Source: Deinandra increscens subsp. villosa (Eukaryota; Streptophyta; Magnoliopsida; Asterales; Asteraceae). From it: 64,000 nucleotides of DNA. Under the pieces are notes generated by a model. It had not been told where the DNA came from. It saw nothing but the letters and a program-made list of their open reading frames with translations, and searched no databases. Positions 24,394-35,468 of the stretch are shown in pieces (the stretch's first letter is position 1; every line of letters starts with the position of its first letter). Position numbers and translations under genes: made by a program. The stretch is taken from positions 8,696,997 through 8,760,996 of the forward strand of contig JBCNJP010000019.1 in NCBI GenBank assembly GCA_039602395.1, read 5' to 3'.

Positions 24394-24895
24394 AGAGAAA
24401 CTGATCATTTAATCGCAATTCGTAATTAGCAATTGTAGAATAATGAATTACAAAACAAATAATAAGAACTGAAACATAAACCGGTGGAACGAAGATGAAC
24501 AGAAAGCAGGTTCAGTTCCTGCAATCAAAAGAACCGAAGAAACAAAATAACAGAGTCTGGCTTGTGTTTAACACAATTACCTTAAACAGATTCGTCGTCT
24601 GTTTCCAGGGTACACCGGCTCAAAGCAGCGTACTACCGGACTTGAGTATTTGCCTGAAAGATCGTCGGACCCGAGTTGTAGAGAGAGATAGTGTGTCTGT
24701 GTTTTCGTATATTGATGTTTTGTTCCTGATTATACAATCATTTATACACACAAAAACTATTGCACCAGTAAACAACGTTAATAAGCATAAATGATGATCG
24801 GTTACGAATAACAAAAAGTCTTGGTAAATCAAAACGTCATTCCTATTAAAACGAGCAGTGTTTATTGTCAGGAACAACTTCTTCCGGATTAACAA
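24394..24895. repeat. ~500-bp dispersed repeat, copy 1
   Basis: Runs parallel to 41816-42305 for about 490 bases with few changes (shared words GATACAGAGAAACTGATC, CAGATTCGTC, GGTACACCGGCTCAAAGCAG, GAGTATTTGCCTGAAAGATC, AACAAAAAGTCTTGGTAAAT). It has no protein domain I recognise; the open frames on both strands do not stay open in the second copy. It is probably internal sequence of a retroelement. Confidence 0.7.
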
Positions 24896-26893
24896 AAACT
24901 GGCTACCATGTATTTGGATTTCCGGAGCTGCATTCATGTCCCAGGTCGCACGGGCAAGAACTAATAGATAGATATGTGATGAACAAGATGAAGATAGATC
25001 GATGAACAAAGATAACCGAATGATTACATTTACCTATTTCACTCATAACCGGGCCTCAAGAACAAGTGTGTTCTTGAGCCCTCACAAATTCAAAGAAACA
25101 TGACTAGTAACTCTCTCATACACGCATCTAAGCATACATTCCACCATGGGATATGCCTCATCTATATTCTAACCTAACAATGGCAAACTAGTAAATGTTA
25201 GTGACTAGTGACATAAATAATACAACAATAAATAAAAAAGTCACTAATGTCAAGTCTTCGGTTAGCTAAATAACTTGAGTTGTCATGACCTTTATCGTGT
25301 TGTGTGACAGTAATGAGTAAGTGGCCCGTTGAGTCATTTGCGCTCCTCCTTTGCAAATACCTCGACTCCTTAATTTGTTTGTAGCCCAAACGATCATATC
25401 TAACCAAATCTTGGTATATCGGCCTTGAGATTCCCAACACATTTTAAAACTTAAAAGAGATATTAACATAAGATTTTTATGATTAATATATAATTATTTT
25501 ATACTTATGTAAATATCTAATTTTAAAGCATTAATATGTTTAAAAAAAAAGGTAAAAAGGTAAAAAAAAAAAAGTCAAATGGGTCGTGTTCGGGCCAATC
25601 CGTAAATATCCATATCGTGTTCGGGTTCATGTGTGTGACATGATATTTTGGGTTCGGATAAGGTCCGGGTTCAATTCGTGTGAAAGTTTTCACAAAGAAG
25701 GAATTAACACACCAGAAACAATTGGTTTTAGAAAACAAACCTTAAAAAAAATTATCTTGTTAAAATTGTCAGGAATGATTGAAAATAATGCAACAGGTGA
25801 TAATGTATATGATTGAATTCCATTAACGAGTATGATCTTATAAGGTGTAATATGATTGAATGTGCAAAGAAGACGAATAACTTGAAATGTGTAATCTAGT
25901 CACAAGGGTGTTTTCTGACCCATCTATGAAACTCTACTGAGTCACAATGTTGATATGAGACCATTGGTTGATGAATTATGGAGCCATAGGGGTGGTATGT
26001 GACCATTAGTTGGTGTAAATGTGAGTGGCCACATCTTTACATTGGTAGAGTTACAAGGATTTTTTTTTGTAAACTACTTACATAGTTACATGTATAATGG
26101 ATATTATTACAAGACCCCCATTTGGGTAAATTTAGTATGATGCTTTATTTTGCATAGATGTCGTTATTATGACACCACGATCTAATAAGCTTGGCTAGTT
26201 TTATATTTTACGCTATTAATACACCACCATCTATTAATTTTAACGAAGGTGGTGGTGGAAGCATTTAGGGTTCGGAGGAAGGAAATATGGTTTTTACTAA
26301 ATTAAAAATAATAAGGGTATAAATTTAACATAAAATGTAACTCACATCCATCTCGGTGACTAAAGAATTTGCGATTAGGCAAACCTTTTTGGACCTTAAC
26401 TGATAAAATGAATGCGTTGCTATAACGCAAAGTAAAGAAAATGAAAACATTCAGGGTCGTTTGGTTCCGTAGAATTTGTTAGAATTTGAATTGAATTTTG
26501 ATTGGAATTTCAAAGAATTATAATATCAAAGGAATTGGAATCGGAGTCTATCAAAAGGGAAATTTATAAAAAAAATTATAATTTAAAACAATGGGAATCC
26601 TTGCAGGTCGTTTGTCGGTCCGGTTATCGGCCGAGTCGGTCGAGCAGGCTGGCCAGGTATGTCTGGCCGGTGCAATCCGCTCCCACCAGTTAGCTAGTTG
26701 TGTCCAGTCGATCAGTCTGGTACGGTCAGGTCCGGGCGATGCCTCGGAACAGGCCGATCCGATTAGTCTATTAGGGCAATGGGTCACGCCGGACAGGTCC
26801 GATTAATTGGTTGGTTCGATGACGATGCGAGTCAGGCCCGGTCGGTTGGTTAGGAAGACGGGCATGGCGGGTCAGTCTACCAGGTGCATCGGG
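24896..26893. other. Intergenic, hairpin and GC-rich island, no gene called
   Basis: A strong hairpin lies at 25051-25081. From 25560 to 25690 there are GTGTTCGGG-type repeats of an old element. At 26455 GTCGTTTGGTTCCG begins a possible MITE. From about 26605 to 26893 there is a GC-rich stretch full of GGTCGG/GGCCGG words that continues after the hAT insertion at 28799. The short frames here are low-complexity. Confidence 0.4.
25051..25081. other. Hairpin
   Basis: GGGCCTCAAGAACA and TGTTCTTGAGCCC pair with one bulged base around a four-base loop (AGTG). It is the strongest short hairpin in an otherwise plain stretch. Function unknown. Confidence 0.6.
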
Positions 26894-27304
26894 ACGATTC
26901 GCAGTGGCGGATCCATGTTGAATCGACGGGGTGGGAAGGCCCCCCGTATGAAGTGTTGAAATCGTTAAAACCCTTTATAAAATTAAGTTATTTTTTAAGT
27001 TAATCTTGTTTTTGAATGGATAAAGGGGCATCTTTATCAACCAAATGAACAATTTTATCTTCAATAGGGGCACATTTGTAAAAGAAAATGTTAAAAAAAG
27101 GAAGAAAAAAATATGGATTTGCACTTTTACAGGTTAATGGCGGATGAGTGAATGGTGAAGAAGAAGAAGAGGAGAGAGAGATAAATTATTTATTTCTATT
27201 TATTATTATTTAAGTCTAGAATGTCACATTTGTCACATTGCTTAAAGTAGCTAAGCTATTAAAGTTCACAGTAACCTACAACACTATTTAATCTATTTAA
27301 TGTA

Positions 27305-27496
27305 GGAAAATTGGATTTAAATAATACAAGTTATGCCTTATTGGCGGATAATAATATGAGTTTTGACCTTTCCTCACAATAATACCAATTAAACACATAG
27401 GTGATATCAGTGATACGCCGTTAAAATTAATTTAACGGGGTTAGTGAAATGGATCTTTTTGTCATTTTGGAAAAATCAGGGGATGTTTTGAAATTG

Positions 27497-27554
<58 letters not shown>

Positions 27555-28492
27555 AAAAAAGAAAAAAGAAAAGTGTGTGTTTCACGGGAGAAGAGACCGA
27601 GAGGGGGGAAGCCCCGGTTTTCCGGCCGCCGGCTCCGGCAGCCACATGACGGCGTTTGCCGGGAAAAGGTCGCCAGGGGGTTCGACGGTGCAGGGGTATG
27701 GTCGATCGGAGAAGCAGTGTTGCGAGGGTCGACGGCGTTTGATCGGAGGTAGGAAGGATGGGTCGCTCAACGCCTCCCCCTCCTGCCGTCCGCCTCCCAT
27801 CTGCAAAACCCTACCCTTCCCCTGCCTCCGCATCACCGCCCCATTCGGCAAGCACCACCGCTCCAGCTACCCACAAAACCCTAGCCCCCTCCCCTGACTC
27901 GAATGCTTAAATCAATGGCCGGATGGTGGTGGACAGGTGCGTTGCCGACGATGGTGGTGAAAACGAAGAGGGCTGCTGGGTTTGGCCGGAGAATGGCGGC
28001 TGAGAAACCGACCTGTGGCCCTTCATCAACCCGTCATCTTCTTTTTCGCTTCCGGCGGCTGAGAAACCGCCTCCGGGAACCCTAATCCATTCCTCCCCCG
28101 TTCTTGAGAAACTGCTGGGTTTGGCCGGAGAACGGCGACTGAAAAACCTTAACTCCGTCGCCGGTAAAACAGTCGCCGGGGGGAGCTCGGAAAATAGTCG
28201 CCGGGGGGAGCTCGGAAAAGGATGGGTCGCCGGTAAAACAGTCGGCGGGGGGACCTCCATCTTCCTTTTTTTTCTCTTTTTTTTTTATATATATATAACT
28301 ATTTACAAAATAAGCCCCTCAACTTTCAAAAATGACAAAAAGATCCATTTCACTAACCCCGTTAAATTAATTTTAACGGCGTATCACTGATATCACCTAT
28401 GTGTTTAATTGGTATTATTGTGAGGAAAGATCAAAACTCATATTATTATCCGCCAATAAGGCATAACTTGTATTATTTAAATCCAGTTTTCC
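27305..28492. mobile_element. Long-TIR element with GC-rich cargo (Mutator-like, Pack-MULE candidate)
   Basis: 1188 bp. The inverted repeats are about 180 bp (27305-27485 and 28312-28492) and almost identical; they start GGAAAATTGGATTTAAATAA and include CCTTATTGGCGGATAATAAT. The 8-bp repeats TTAATGTA flank the element (27297-27304, 28493-28500). Long TIRs suggest Mutator, though Mutator normally makes 9-bp duplications, so the class is inferred. Between the arms are a (TA)n run and a GC-rich block (about 27560-28265) quite unlike the AT-rich surroundings. That block has open frames on both strands and short internal duplications (CGGCTGAGAAACCG; GGGGGGAGCTCGGAAAA). This looks like captured genic DNA; I cannot name the source. 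Confidence 0.8.
27498..27551 (+). repeat. (TA)n microsatellite
   Basis: About 27 uninterrupted TA units between the left TIR and the GC-rich cargo of the long-TIR element. It encodes the meaningless Tyr-Ile runs seen in translation. Confidence 0.95.
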
Positions 28493-28798
28493 TTAATGTA
28501 ATTTACTTTTAGATGTATTATCTTCAAATATAGAGTTTTGTAAAAAAGTAAAACAAATAAACGTAGATAATAATAAAACTCTTTTAAGCACCAACTATTG
28601 GTGTATATTTCTTTTCATAACTTAAGAAGTAATTTTTTTTAAAGTATAGCATGATAAGTTTTTTTTTTATTTATTTACAATACATGTTCATAACCTAACT
28701 TGTTGTTACAATACATGTTCATAACCCGACTCATCTTTTATTGTGTTCATATTTTGCCCCCCGTATAAAAAATTTCTGTATCCGTCACTGACGATTCG

Positions 28799-29462
28799 GT
28801 CAGTCGGTTTAGTCGTCGAGCTTGTCCGGTTAAAGTAACTCGTACGGCCCGAACAGACGAAAAATGGCACACACTTGTCGGTAGCAAAGGGTTTTATTGG
28901 AATGTGATATTCTCGTGTGGAAGGAATGTAAAATCCTTCGTAACTAAGTAACTAAAAACTAATGTGAAATTAATCGAATGGTATTGTCTTAAAAGATAAT
29001 TACGGTTAAATTATATATATGTGTCGTAAATAAGCCATGGTATGATCTAAATAAGTAAAGAAAATCTAATTCGAAGTCACTAAACGTCTAAACCCCTAAT
29101 AATACGGGAAATTATCTATCTGTTAAATATATCGTGAGTAATTGATAAATCCCCCCTATCCCCTTCAATCCTAAAACCCTAACATTCATAAATGAGAAAG
29201 ATCCCCATATAACGAAATATGGTCCGTAATATAAGGAAATAAAATCTAATTCAAAATATCTACAAAGTATAAATAAACAAATCACTACTTCACTTTCTGT
29301 AACCTAATTGTACGTTGCTATAAGCCGCATCATGTTCTTCACAAACTGGTGATCAAAACAGTAGCAGGATCTGCTGATCATCTCCGGCCATATCTTTCTT
29401 TCTTTCTGCTATTAGTTTCTTAATCCACACGTAATTAATTAATTCAACAACTTGTAGGCACT
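28799..29462. other. GC-rich remainder and 5' flank of the kinase pseudogene
   Basis: The first ~65 bases continue the GC-rich stretch interrupted at 26902. The rest is AT-rich DNA leading to the kinase start. No other feature seen. Confidence 0.4.
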
Positions 29463-30830
29463 ATGGACAAATATCTAATAATCAAAAAACTCGGAAGCGG
29501 ATCATATGGGGCTGTTTGGAAAGCCTTTGCTAACGAAATACGACGATTCATCATCGTCCCACAACAAAATCATGATCGACCGAGAAGCCAAGGCACTCGT
29601 GTTTAACAGGCACGAAAACATCGTCTCACTCAAAGAGATCATCAACGAAAACAACACCATCTTCCTCGTATTCGAATGCATGCAAGGCAGTCTCGATGAC
29701 CGTATGATTGATCAGCGAAAGAAGTTCTCGGAATCGGAGATCCGAGACGCGTGTTTTCAAATCTTTCAAGGTCTTGCACACATGCACCACAACGGGTTCA
29801 TTCACCGCGACCTAAAACCGATGAATGTTCTTGTGTCAAACAATGTGGTTAAGATCGGCGACTTTGGCCTTGCCCGCGAGACGGTTAATGATCCGCTCCC
29901 CTACACCCATTATGTCGGAACAAAGTGGTATCGCGCCCCGGAGGTTTTTCTACATTCAAAGGTTTACGATTCTGCGGTTGATATGTGGGCCATGGGTGCC
30001 ATCATGGCCGAGATGTTCACCTTCCACCCGTTGTTCAAAGGCTCTTCGGATTTACACGTGATGCATAAAATCTGTAGCGTGTTAGGCGCCCCGACGCAAA
30101 GTTCATGGCCCGACGGGTTTAAACTTGCGAGGAACATCACTACTAGAAAACCAATAGTTTTCCTACAAATTTTTTTGACTATTTACCGACAAACAAATGT
30201 TTCTACAAAATACCGACGAAGTACCAACGTAGAAAAACTCAAAAATTGGCCTCTACTTTTTCCAACAAATTTCCGACAAAATGACTACAAAAAAAATCCT
30301 TGTCGTTATTTTGTCACTAAGCATAAAACGATTCCTACAGATTACCCACAAATTTTCATTTTATATATTAACAAAGAAAATATATTAATATACGAAAAAA
30401 TAAAAATAATTGTTTTACATTTAGTAGGAAGATTGTCGGAATTTTTAAAAATTCCCGACCACCTATCGACAAAATCTAAGAATGTAATAATTTTTTTTTA
30501 TTAAACGTAATTGAAAATAATAATTTCTAGACTTGTCGAAACAATGTCGCTAACTAGTATAACTTTTGACAAATTTCCGACAATATGTAATATATAATTA
30601 TTTATTTAATTAAACTTATTTTCACAAATAACATATAAAATATAATATATATATATAATATATAATATATATATATGTATAATTGTCAGAAGATAATCGA
30701 TATTTTTCTCTTTTAGATTTTATAAAATAGAAATACGTAATTAACTATTACTTAATAAAGTTATTTTAATAAATTTTTTTATGGTTTTCATAATATTGTT
30801 GGTCCTTCTAAAGTTTTATAAGAACTTTAT

Positions 30831-30881
<51 letters not shown>

Positions 30882-30885
<4 letters not shown>

Positions 30886-31056
30886 TAGGTTCAAATGAGA
30901 ACTTTTTATTTTGAGAACTTTTGAGAACTAAATCTCCACCACTAATTTTAGTTGGGGACCACTATAATTCATGGGGGGTTTTCCATATATATAAACTAGT
31001 GGCTTAAAATGGTTCTTTTTAGTTCTCAAACCCAATTGGTTCTCAAATGATCCTCT

Positions 31057-31059
<3 letters not shown>
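30882..31059 (+). mobile_element. (TA)n-flanked inverted-repeat element, family A copy 1
   Basis: 178 bp between TA runs. Left end GGGTTAGGTTCAAATGAGAAC; right end CTCAAATGATCCTCTCCC, whose complement GGGAGAGGATCATTTGAG mirrors the left. No short target duplication other than TA repeats. Near-copy at 31099 and decayed inverse copies at 57054-57476. Confidence 0.82.

Positions 31060-31098
<39 letters not shown>
31060..31098 (+). repeat. (TA)n microsatellite between family A copies
   Basis: TA repeats separating two family A elements in the same orientation. TA runs also flank them at 30837-30881 and 31278-31326. Confidence 0.92.
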
Positions 31099-31100
<2 letters not shown>

Positions 31101-31274
31101 GTTAGGTTCAAATGAGAACTTTTTGTTTTGAGAACTTTTGAGAATTAAATCTCAACCACAAATTTCAGGGGGGACCACTACAATTCATGGGAGAGTAGAT
31201 ACATGTAAATAAATTTGTGGCTCAAATTAGTTCTTTTTAGTTCTCAAATCAAATTGGTTCTCAAATGATCCTCT

Positions 31275-31277
<3 letters not shown>
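31099..31277 (+). mobile_element. (TA)n-flanked inverted-repeat element, family A copy 2
   Basis: 179 bp, same orientation and ends as copy 1 (GGGTTAGGTTCAAATGAGAAC ... CAAATGATCCTCTCCC), with scattered changes. The pair with its TA spacers reads as a tandem unit, either two insertions or one duplication. Confidence 0.82.
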
Positions 31278-31326
<49 letters not shown>

Positions 31327-31329
<3 letters not shown>

Positions 31330-31513
31330 GTGAGTTCATTGTAGACACTTTCACATGTGAAAGTACTGTCTTTTACATTGTTTTTCACATGTGAAATTTT
31401 CTAAACAATGAGAAAAAGAAAAAAAATTAATCACAACCATTAGATCAAGAGATCTAATGGTGAAAAAGGTGTATACCTGTCTACACTTATAAGGTGTCTA
31501 CAATGAACTTTTC
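31327..31513 (+). mobile_element. (TA)n-flanked inverted-repeat element, family B
   Basis: 187 bp. Left end GAGGTGAGTTCATTGTAGACAC; right end GTGTCTACAATGAACTTTTC, the inverse of it over 16 bases. Internal hairpin words CACATGTGAAA and AGATCAAGAGATCT. TA runs lie on both sides. Its ends differ from families A and E, yet it shares the same kind of insertion site. Confidence 0.8.
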
Positions 31514-31849
31514 ATATATATAGTATAAAAATATAGAAAAAGTTTGGTCATATTTTAATTAGGAAAAAATGACACTTATCATCACAACAAAATTTATATT
31601 AAGTCAAATTTTTATTAAGTAATTATCCAAATACTAAATTTTTATATTAAGGTTTATTTTGTTTAAACCTTTAATAAGTAATTATCCAAATACAAAAAAA
31701 TTATATTAATGTTAGTAATTATCAAAACACTAAAATTTCATATTAAGGTTTATTTTGTTTCAACATTTTACAACTATATCCAAATACAAAATTTTTACAG
31801 TAAATTCGTATTAAGGTTTAATTTTTTAATTGTACTTAAAATATATAAT

Positions 31850-32448
31850 TAAAGTTGGTTTGCCAAGTCATAGGTTGGTGTTAAAAGTTGGTGTGCATGT
31901 TATGCTACTTAGAAATCTTAATCAAAAGAGTGATCTTTGTAATGGTACTCGACTACAAGTTGTATATCTTGGAAAGTGTGTTATAGAAGCAAAAGTAATT
32001 CGGGAAATAATGTCGGTGTCCGTATATTTATTCCAAGAATCTCAATGTCTTTTTCAAATAAAAGAATATCTTTTAAATTAAAAAAAAAAGACAATATCCG
32101 ATCGCAATATGTTTTGGAATGACTATTAATAAAGTCAGAGGCAGTCACTTTCTAGAGTTGGTGTGTATTTAAAGAATCCATGTTTTAGTCATGTACAATT
32201 GTACGTGACATTATCAAGTGTGAAGAGCAGAGATGAACTTAAACTTTTGATATTGGATGAAGATTGAAAAGTGAAGAACCAGACGTTAAATGTAGTGTAT
32301 AAATCTATATTTTCAAATTTATAATTTTTTTTCAATAAACAATTTCTTATACTTTTTAATTTCAATTATTATACTAAATATAATATAGTTCATTATATTT
32401 ATTATTTTCTAAAAAATTCCATCGTGTGATACACGTGTTAAAAACTAG
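31850..32448 (+). pseudogene. Helitron helicase C terminus and 3' end, 5'-truncated
   Basis: The reading frame GLPSHRLVLKVGVHVMLLRN continues as LCNGTRLQVVYLGK, then frameshifts into NNVG.RIFIPRISM, RQYPIAICFGMTINK and LYVTLSSVKSRDELKLLI. These are the final motifs of the PIF1-like RepHel helicase. Several stops and frameshifts make it dead. About 190 bases after the coding part, ATCGTGTGATACACGTGTT forms a hairpin and AAAAACTAG followed by T closes it as a Helitron 3' end (CTAG at 32445-32448). The rest of the Rep/Hel protein is missing upstream. Confidence 0.82.
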
Positions 32449-32632
32449 TATATATATATATATATATATTGTTTTTTATAATTAAATTTATTTTAATTAA
32501 TGAAGAAAAATGAAAATAATTTGAATTAACTAATTTTGATATTATTAACAATTAAATATATACTTTAATAGCAAAAAACTATTATTGTTATATATTAATT
32601 TAATAATACTTATTAATTGTTTACCATAAATA

Positions 32633-32635
<3 letters not shown>

Positions 32636-32692
<57 letters not shown>
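32636..32692 (+). repeat. (TA)n microsatellite at the left border of element E
   Basis: About 28 TA units immediately before the left end of the 2.26-kb element. Confidence 0.93.
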
Positions 32693-32699
<7 letters not shown>

Positions 32700-34952
32700 G
32701 ATCCATGGAAAACCTCTATTTTTTGGAAAACCTGGAAAACCCTTTTTAAGCCATTGATTTTAAAATCAATGGTCTAGATTAAAGAGGGACTAGATTGTAA
32801 ATATTGATATCATATTTCAAGTAATCATGGGTATTATTGTAATTTTCTTTACCCAACTAGTTTCCTCCAAAAACTAATTCACTAAAATCACGCTTCATAC
32901 CATCTCTCTCCTATCAATTCCAGATTTTTGAAAATCTTCAAAGCAGAAGAATCCGATTGGCACATCGCGATTTGTAAATATTGATATCATATTTCAAGTT
33001 ATGGAGTGCGACGACGACCGAAGAGAAGCTAGGGTTTGAGTCGAAATCGCGATTTCAACTTGGGTACGCTGTGAGTTCGATATCATCACTTAGGTTTTGT
33101 TACATCGGATTTATCCATTGAAGGATTTGTATTTTCATCAATGAAGTTCCCTCCTGTTGTGAACCTTCCAATAGAATCGATTTCTGATCATGTTTGTAAA
33201 AAGTCGTTTTTTTTATTCAATTGATTACCGAGATAATGTTGCGAACTGGTTTGTACAAATCGATTGGTTTCCTTCCACCCCAAATTTGTTTTTTTTTTGT
33301 TTGTTGACTTTACTTACATGAACAGTTACAATACTGTAAGTAATTGTTTATACTTAGATTTTGGTATATAACAATGATGAGAGTTATATTATTTGTAAGT
33401 GTGAAATAAATTACATAATTGTAACAATTTAGACAGTGTTTGATCGTGTAGAACATTTATTGATTAGTTACAGAACTGTAACAATATTTTATGATTGAAA
33501 TCAGTTACATAATTGTAACAATTTAGATAGTGCTTGATCTTGTATAACCTTTGGTGATTAGTTACAGAACTGTAACAGTTTATAAAAAGAACTCATTTAA
33601 CATTTGACGAATAGTTACATTACTATAACAATCTATAAATGGGTACAGTGATGTAATCAATTTTATGTACCTTTGAATAGTATGAGATATGGAAGAATGA
33701 AAATTATGATAACATCACAAAGTTGTAGAATGTTGTTGTCCAATTTTTATGAACCATTGCGGTGCTGTAACTGTCATGTTTGTTGTTAGCTTGGTTATTT
33801 GAAACTAGTTACAGTGCTGTAACCAAAAAATGTTATTTTTTTTTATTGTTTGAAACTAGTTACAGTAGTGTATCTAGATATCCCCATGTTTGTTTGTTTT
33901 TTCTCGAAATTTGATTGTGTAAAGGTTTACGGTAATGTAATAAGAAAGTAAAAAATTTGATTAGTTACAGTACTATAATGACATGATTATTTTGCTTTAG
34001 CTTAATTCATGTAATAATTTTGCTTGGTGTTTATCGGATGGTGATTAGTTACAGAACTGTAACAGTTTATAAAAAGAACTCATTTAACATTTGACAAATA
34101 GTTACATTACTGTAACAATCTGTAAATGGGTACAGTGATGTAATCAATTTTATGAAACCAGTTGAAAAGCATTTAAATTATCTATCAACAATTCAGAAAC
34201 ATGCATTTGGCATTTAACCCTTGGAAACTGCCGTTAAACATCAACCTAGCATCTAATACCTACAAAGGATAGTTGATCTTAAAAAAAAGAAACCAAAACA
34301 TGCAATCGGCAAAACAAATATGGATCAACACTTGAACGCCCTGCAGGAAACAATTAAACAATAAATTTTAATCAAAAATACGTAAGAACGACTGCACAAC
34401 TTTAAAAGCCCAACTAAGCCAATCTGAAAAACAGATCTGGATCAACACTGGGACGTCCTGCATGATTTGGATCACCGCTTCAATGTTCGAAAGACGGAAA
34501 CGGAGCAACGATCAAAGCTCGCTGCTTTTGTTTCAGATCTGCGGCGAAGAACAACAAACCGACAAACCTCATCGTCGATTCCTTTACCTTGATCTTGCAT
34601 GGTCATGGAGATTGATGAGCGTGAAGATTATTGGACGTGATGAATATTGGACGGGATTAGGGTTTAGAGATTTGCGATGGGTATGATCGTATGGAACGTG
34701 ATATGAATTGGGATTAGGGTTTAGATATTTGCGTAGGTTATTAAATTAGGATAATTAAGAGAAATCACTGGAAATTTCAAATCATTTATTAACATTAATC
34801 TTAAAAATATTTTACTAAAATAGATATGGTAAATTTACATTGTTACCCTTTCATTAAAATAAAAATCACAAATTAAATGGAATTATGTGATTGGTGGAAG
34901 GTGGTTTTCCAGGTTTTCCAAAAACTAATGGGTTTTCCATTGATCTCCTTCC
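32693..34952. mobile_element. (TA)n-flanked 2.26-kb inverted-repeat element (element E) with palindrome array
   Basis: Left end GGGTAGGGATCCATGGAAAA, followed by TTTTTTGGAAAACCTGG. The right end has TTTTCCAGGTTTTCCAAAAA and ends CCATTGATCTCCTTCC. Complemented, it mirrors the left over about 50 bases with mismatches. TA runs flank it. Inside are a 28-base direct repeat (32795-32822 and 32972-32999), a GC-richer leader-like stretch (32930-33130), about 15 TTACA..TGTAA palindromes (33325-34148), a 115-base direct repeat (33553-33667 and 34040-34154) and gene-like debris (34450-34690). No transposase is seen. It could be a large non-autonomous Mutator-like or unclassified element. Confidence 0.75.
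33325..34148. repeat. Array of TTACA(n4-5)TGTAA imperfect palindromes
   Basis: I count about 15 units of the type GTTACAGAACTGTAAC, GTTACAATACTGTAAG or GTTACAGTGCTGTAAC. They are spaced irregularly, from about 10 to 90 bases apart, over 0.8 kb of AT-rich DNA. Four units fall in the two copies of a 115-base direct repeat that differ at about three positions. The palindromic core suggests a binding site for a dimeric protein. No known name comes to mind. Confidence 0.75.
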
Positions 34953-34964
34953 TATATATATATA

Positions 34965-35366
34965 CTAGGTTAGTAACCCGTGTACTACACGGGTTCAATA
35001 TAGATTTATAATATTAGATAAATACAAAGAAAAAGATAATAATCAAGAAATTTGAAAATTATGATTGATATAAAATTCTTATAATATTAAGTAATAATTT
35101 AATACATTTAAGAAATTTATTATGTTTGACAAGTTGTGGATTACTTTAAAAAAAGACTAAAATTATTGAGTAAATTAATCACATCTAAATTAATTTTATC
35201 AAAATTTTAAAATAAAATTCTAGTTTGGACAAAATTGGTAACTAATCTTAATTGATTATTTACTAAATTAGTAATTCAATGTGAGTTTGACATGTGGCGA
35301 TAGTGATGTGGACACTTTATAAATGAGACATGTGGCATAAATTTTATTGCTTTATTAGTATTAAGA
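34965..35366 (-). mobile_element. Small non-autonomous Helitron, copy 2
   Basis: 402 bp on the minus strand: 5' TCTTAATACTAATAAAGC preceded by A, 3' hairpin CCCGTGTAGTACACGGG, GTTACTAAC, CTAG, then T. It matches the 23326 copy throughout. It is flanked on both sides by the same 62-base right end of element E (34891-34952 and 35367-35428). Confidence 0.86.
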
Positions 35367-35426
35367 TTGGTGGAAGGTGGTTTTCCAGGTTTTCCAAAAA
35401 CTAATGGGTTTTCCATTGATCTCCTT

Positions 35427-35428
<2 letters not shown>
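35367..35428 (+). repeat. Second copy of element E right end
   Basis: 62 bases identical by eye to 34891-34952, from TTGGTGGAAGG to GATCTCCTTCC, again followed by TA repeats (35429-35465). The two copies bracket the Helitron. Confidence 0.9.

Positions 35429-35465
<37 letters not shown>

Positions 35466-35468
<3 letters not shown>

Larger units (their letters stand above)
26902..28790. mobile_element. hAT-type element holding a nested long-TIR element
   Basis: Termini CAGTGGCGGATCCA and the inverse of CAGTGACGGATACAG. Perfect 8-bp target duplications ACGATTCG lie at 26894-26901 and 28791-28798. The host site is inside a GC-rich stretch that resumes after the element. Without the nested insert (27305-28492) the element is about 690 bp and non-coding. 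Sequence next to both ends includes a CCCCCCGTAT word in the same orientation. Confidence 0.87.

Noticed and set aside
27449..27649. Frame with a long Tyr-Ile run
   Set aside because: Produced by the (TA)n microsatellite.
33325..34148. CRISPR-like array
   Set aside because: Units are short, imperfect palindromes with irregular spacing inside a plant transposon; there are no uniform spacers and no cas genes.
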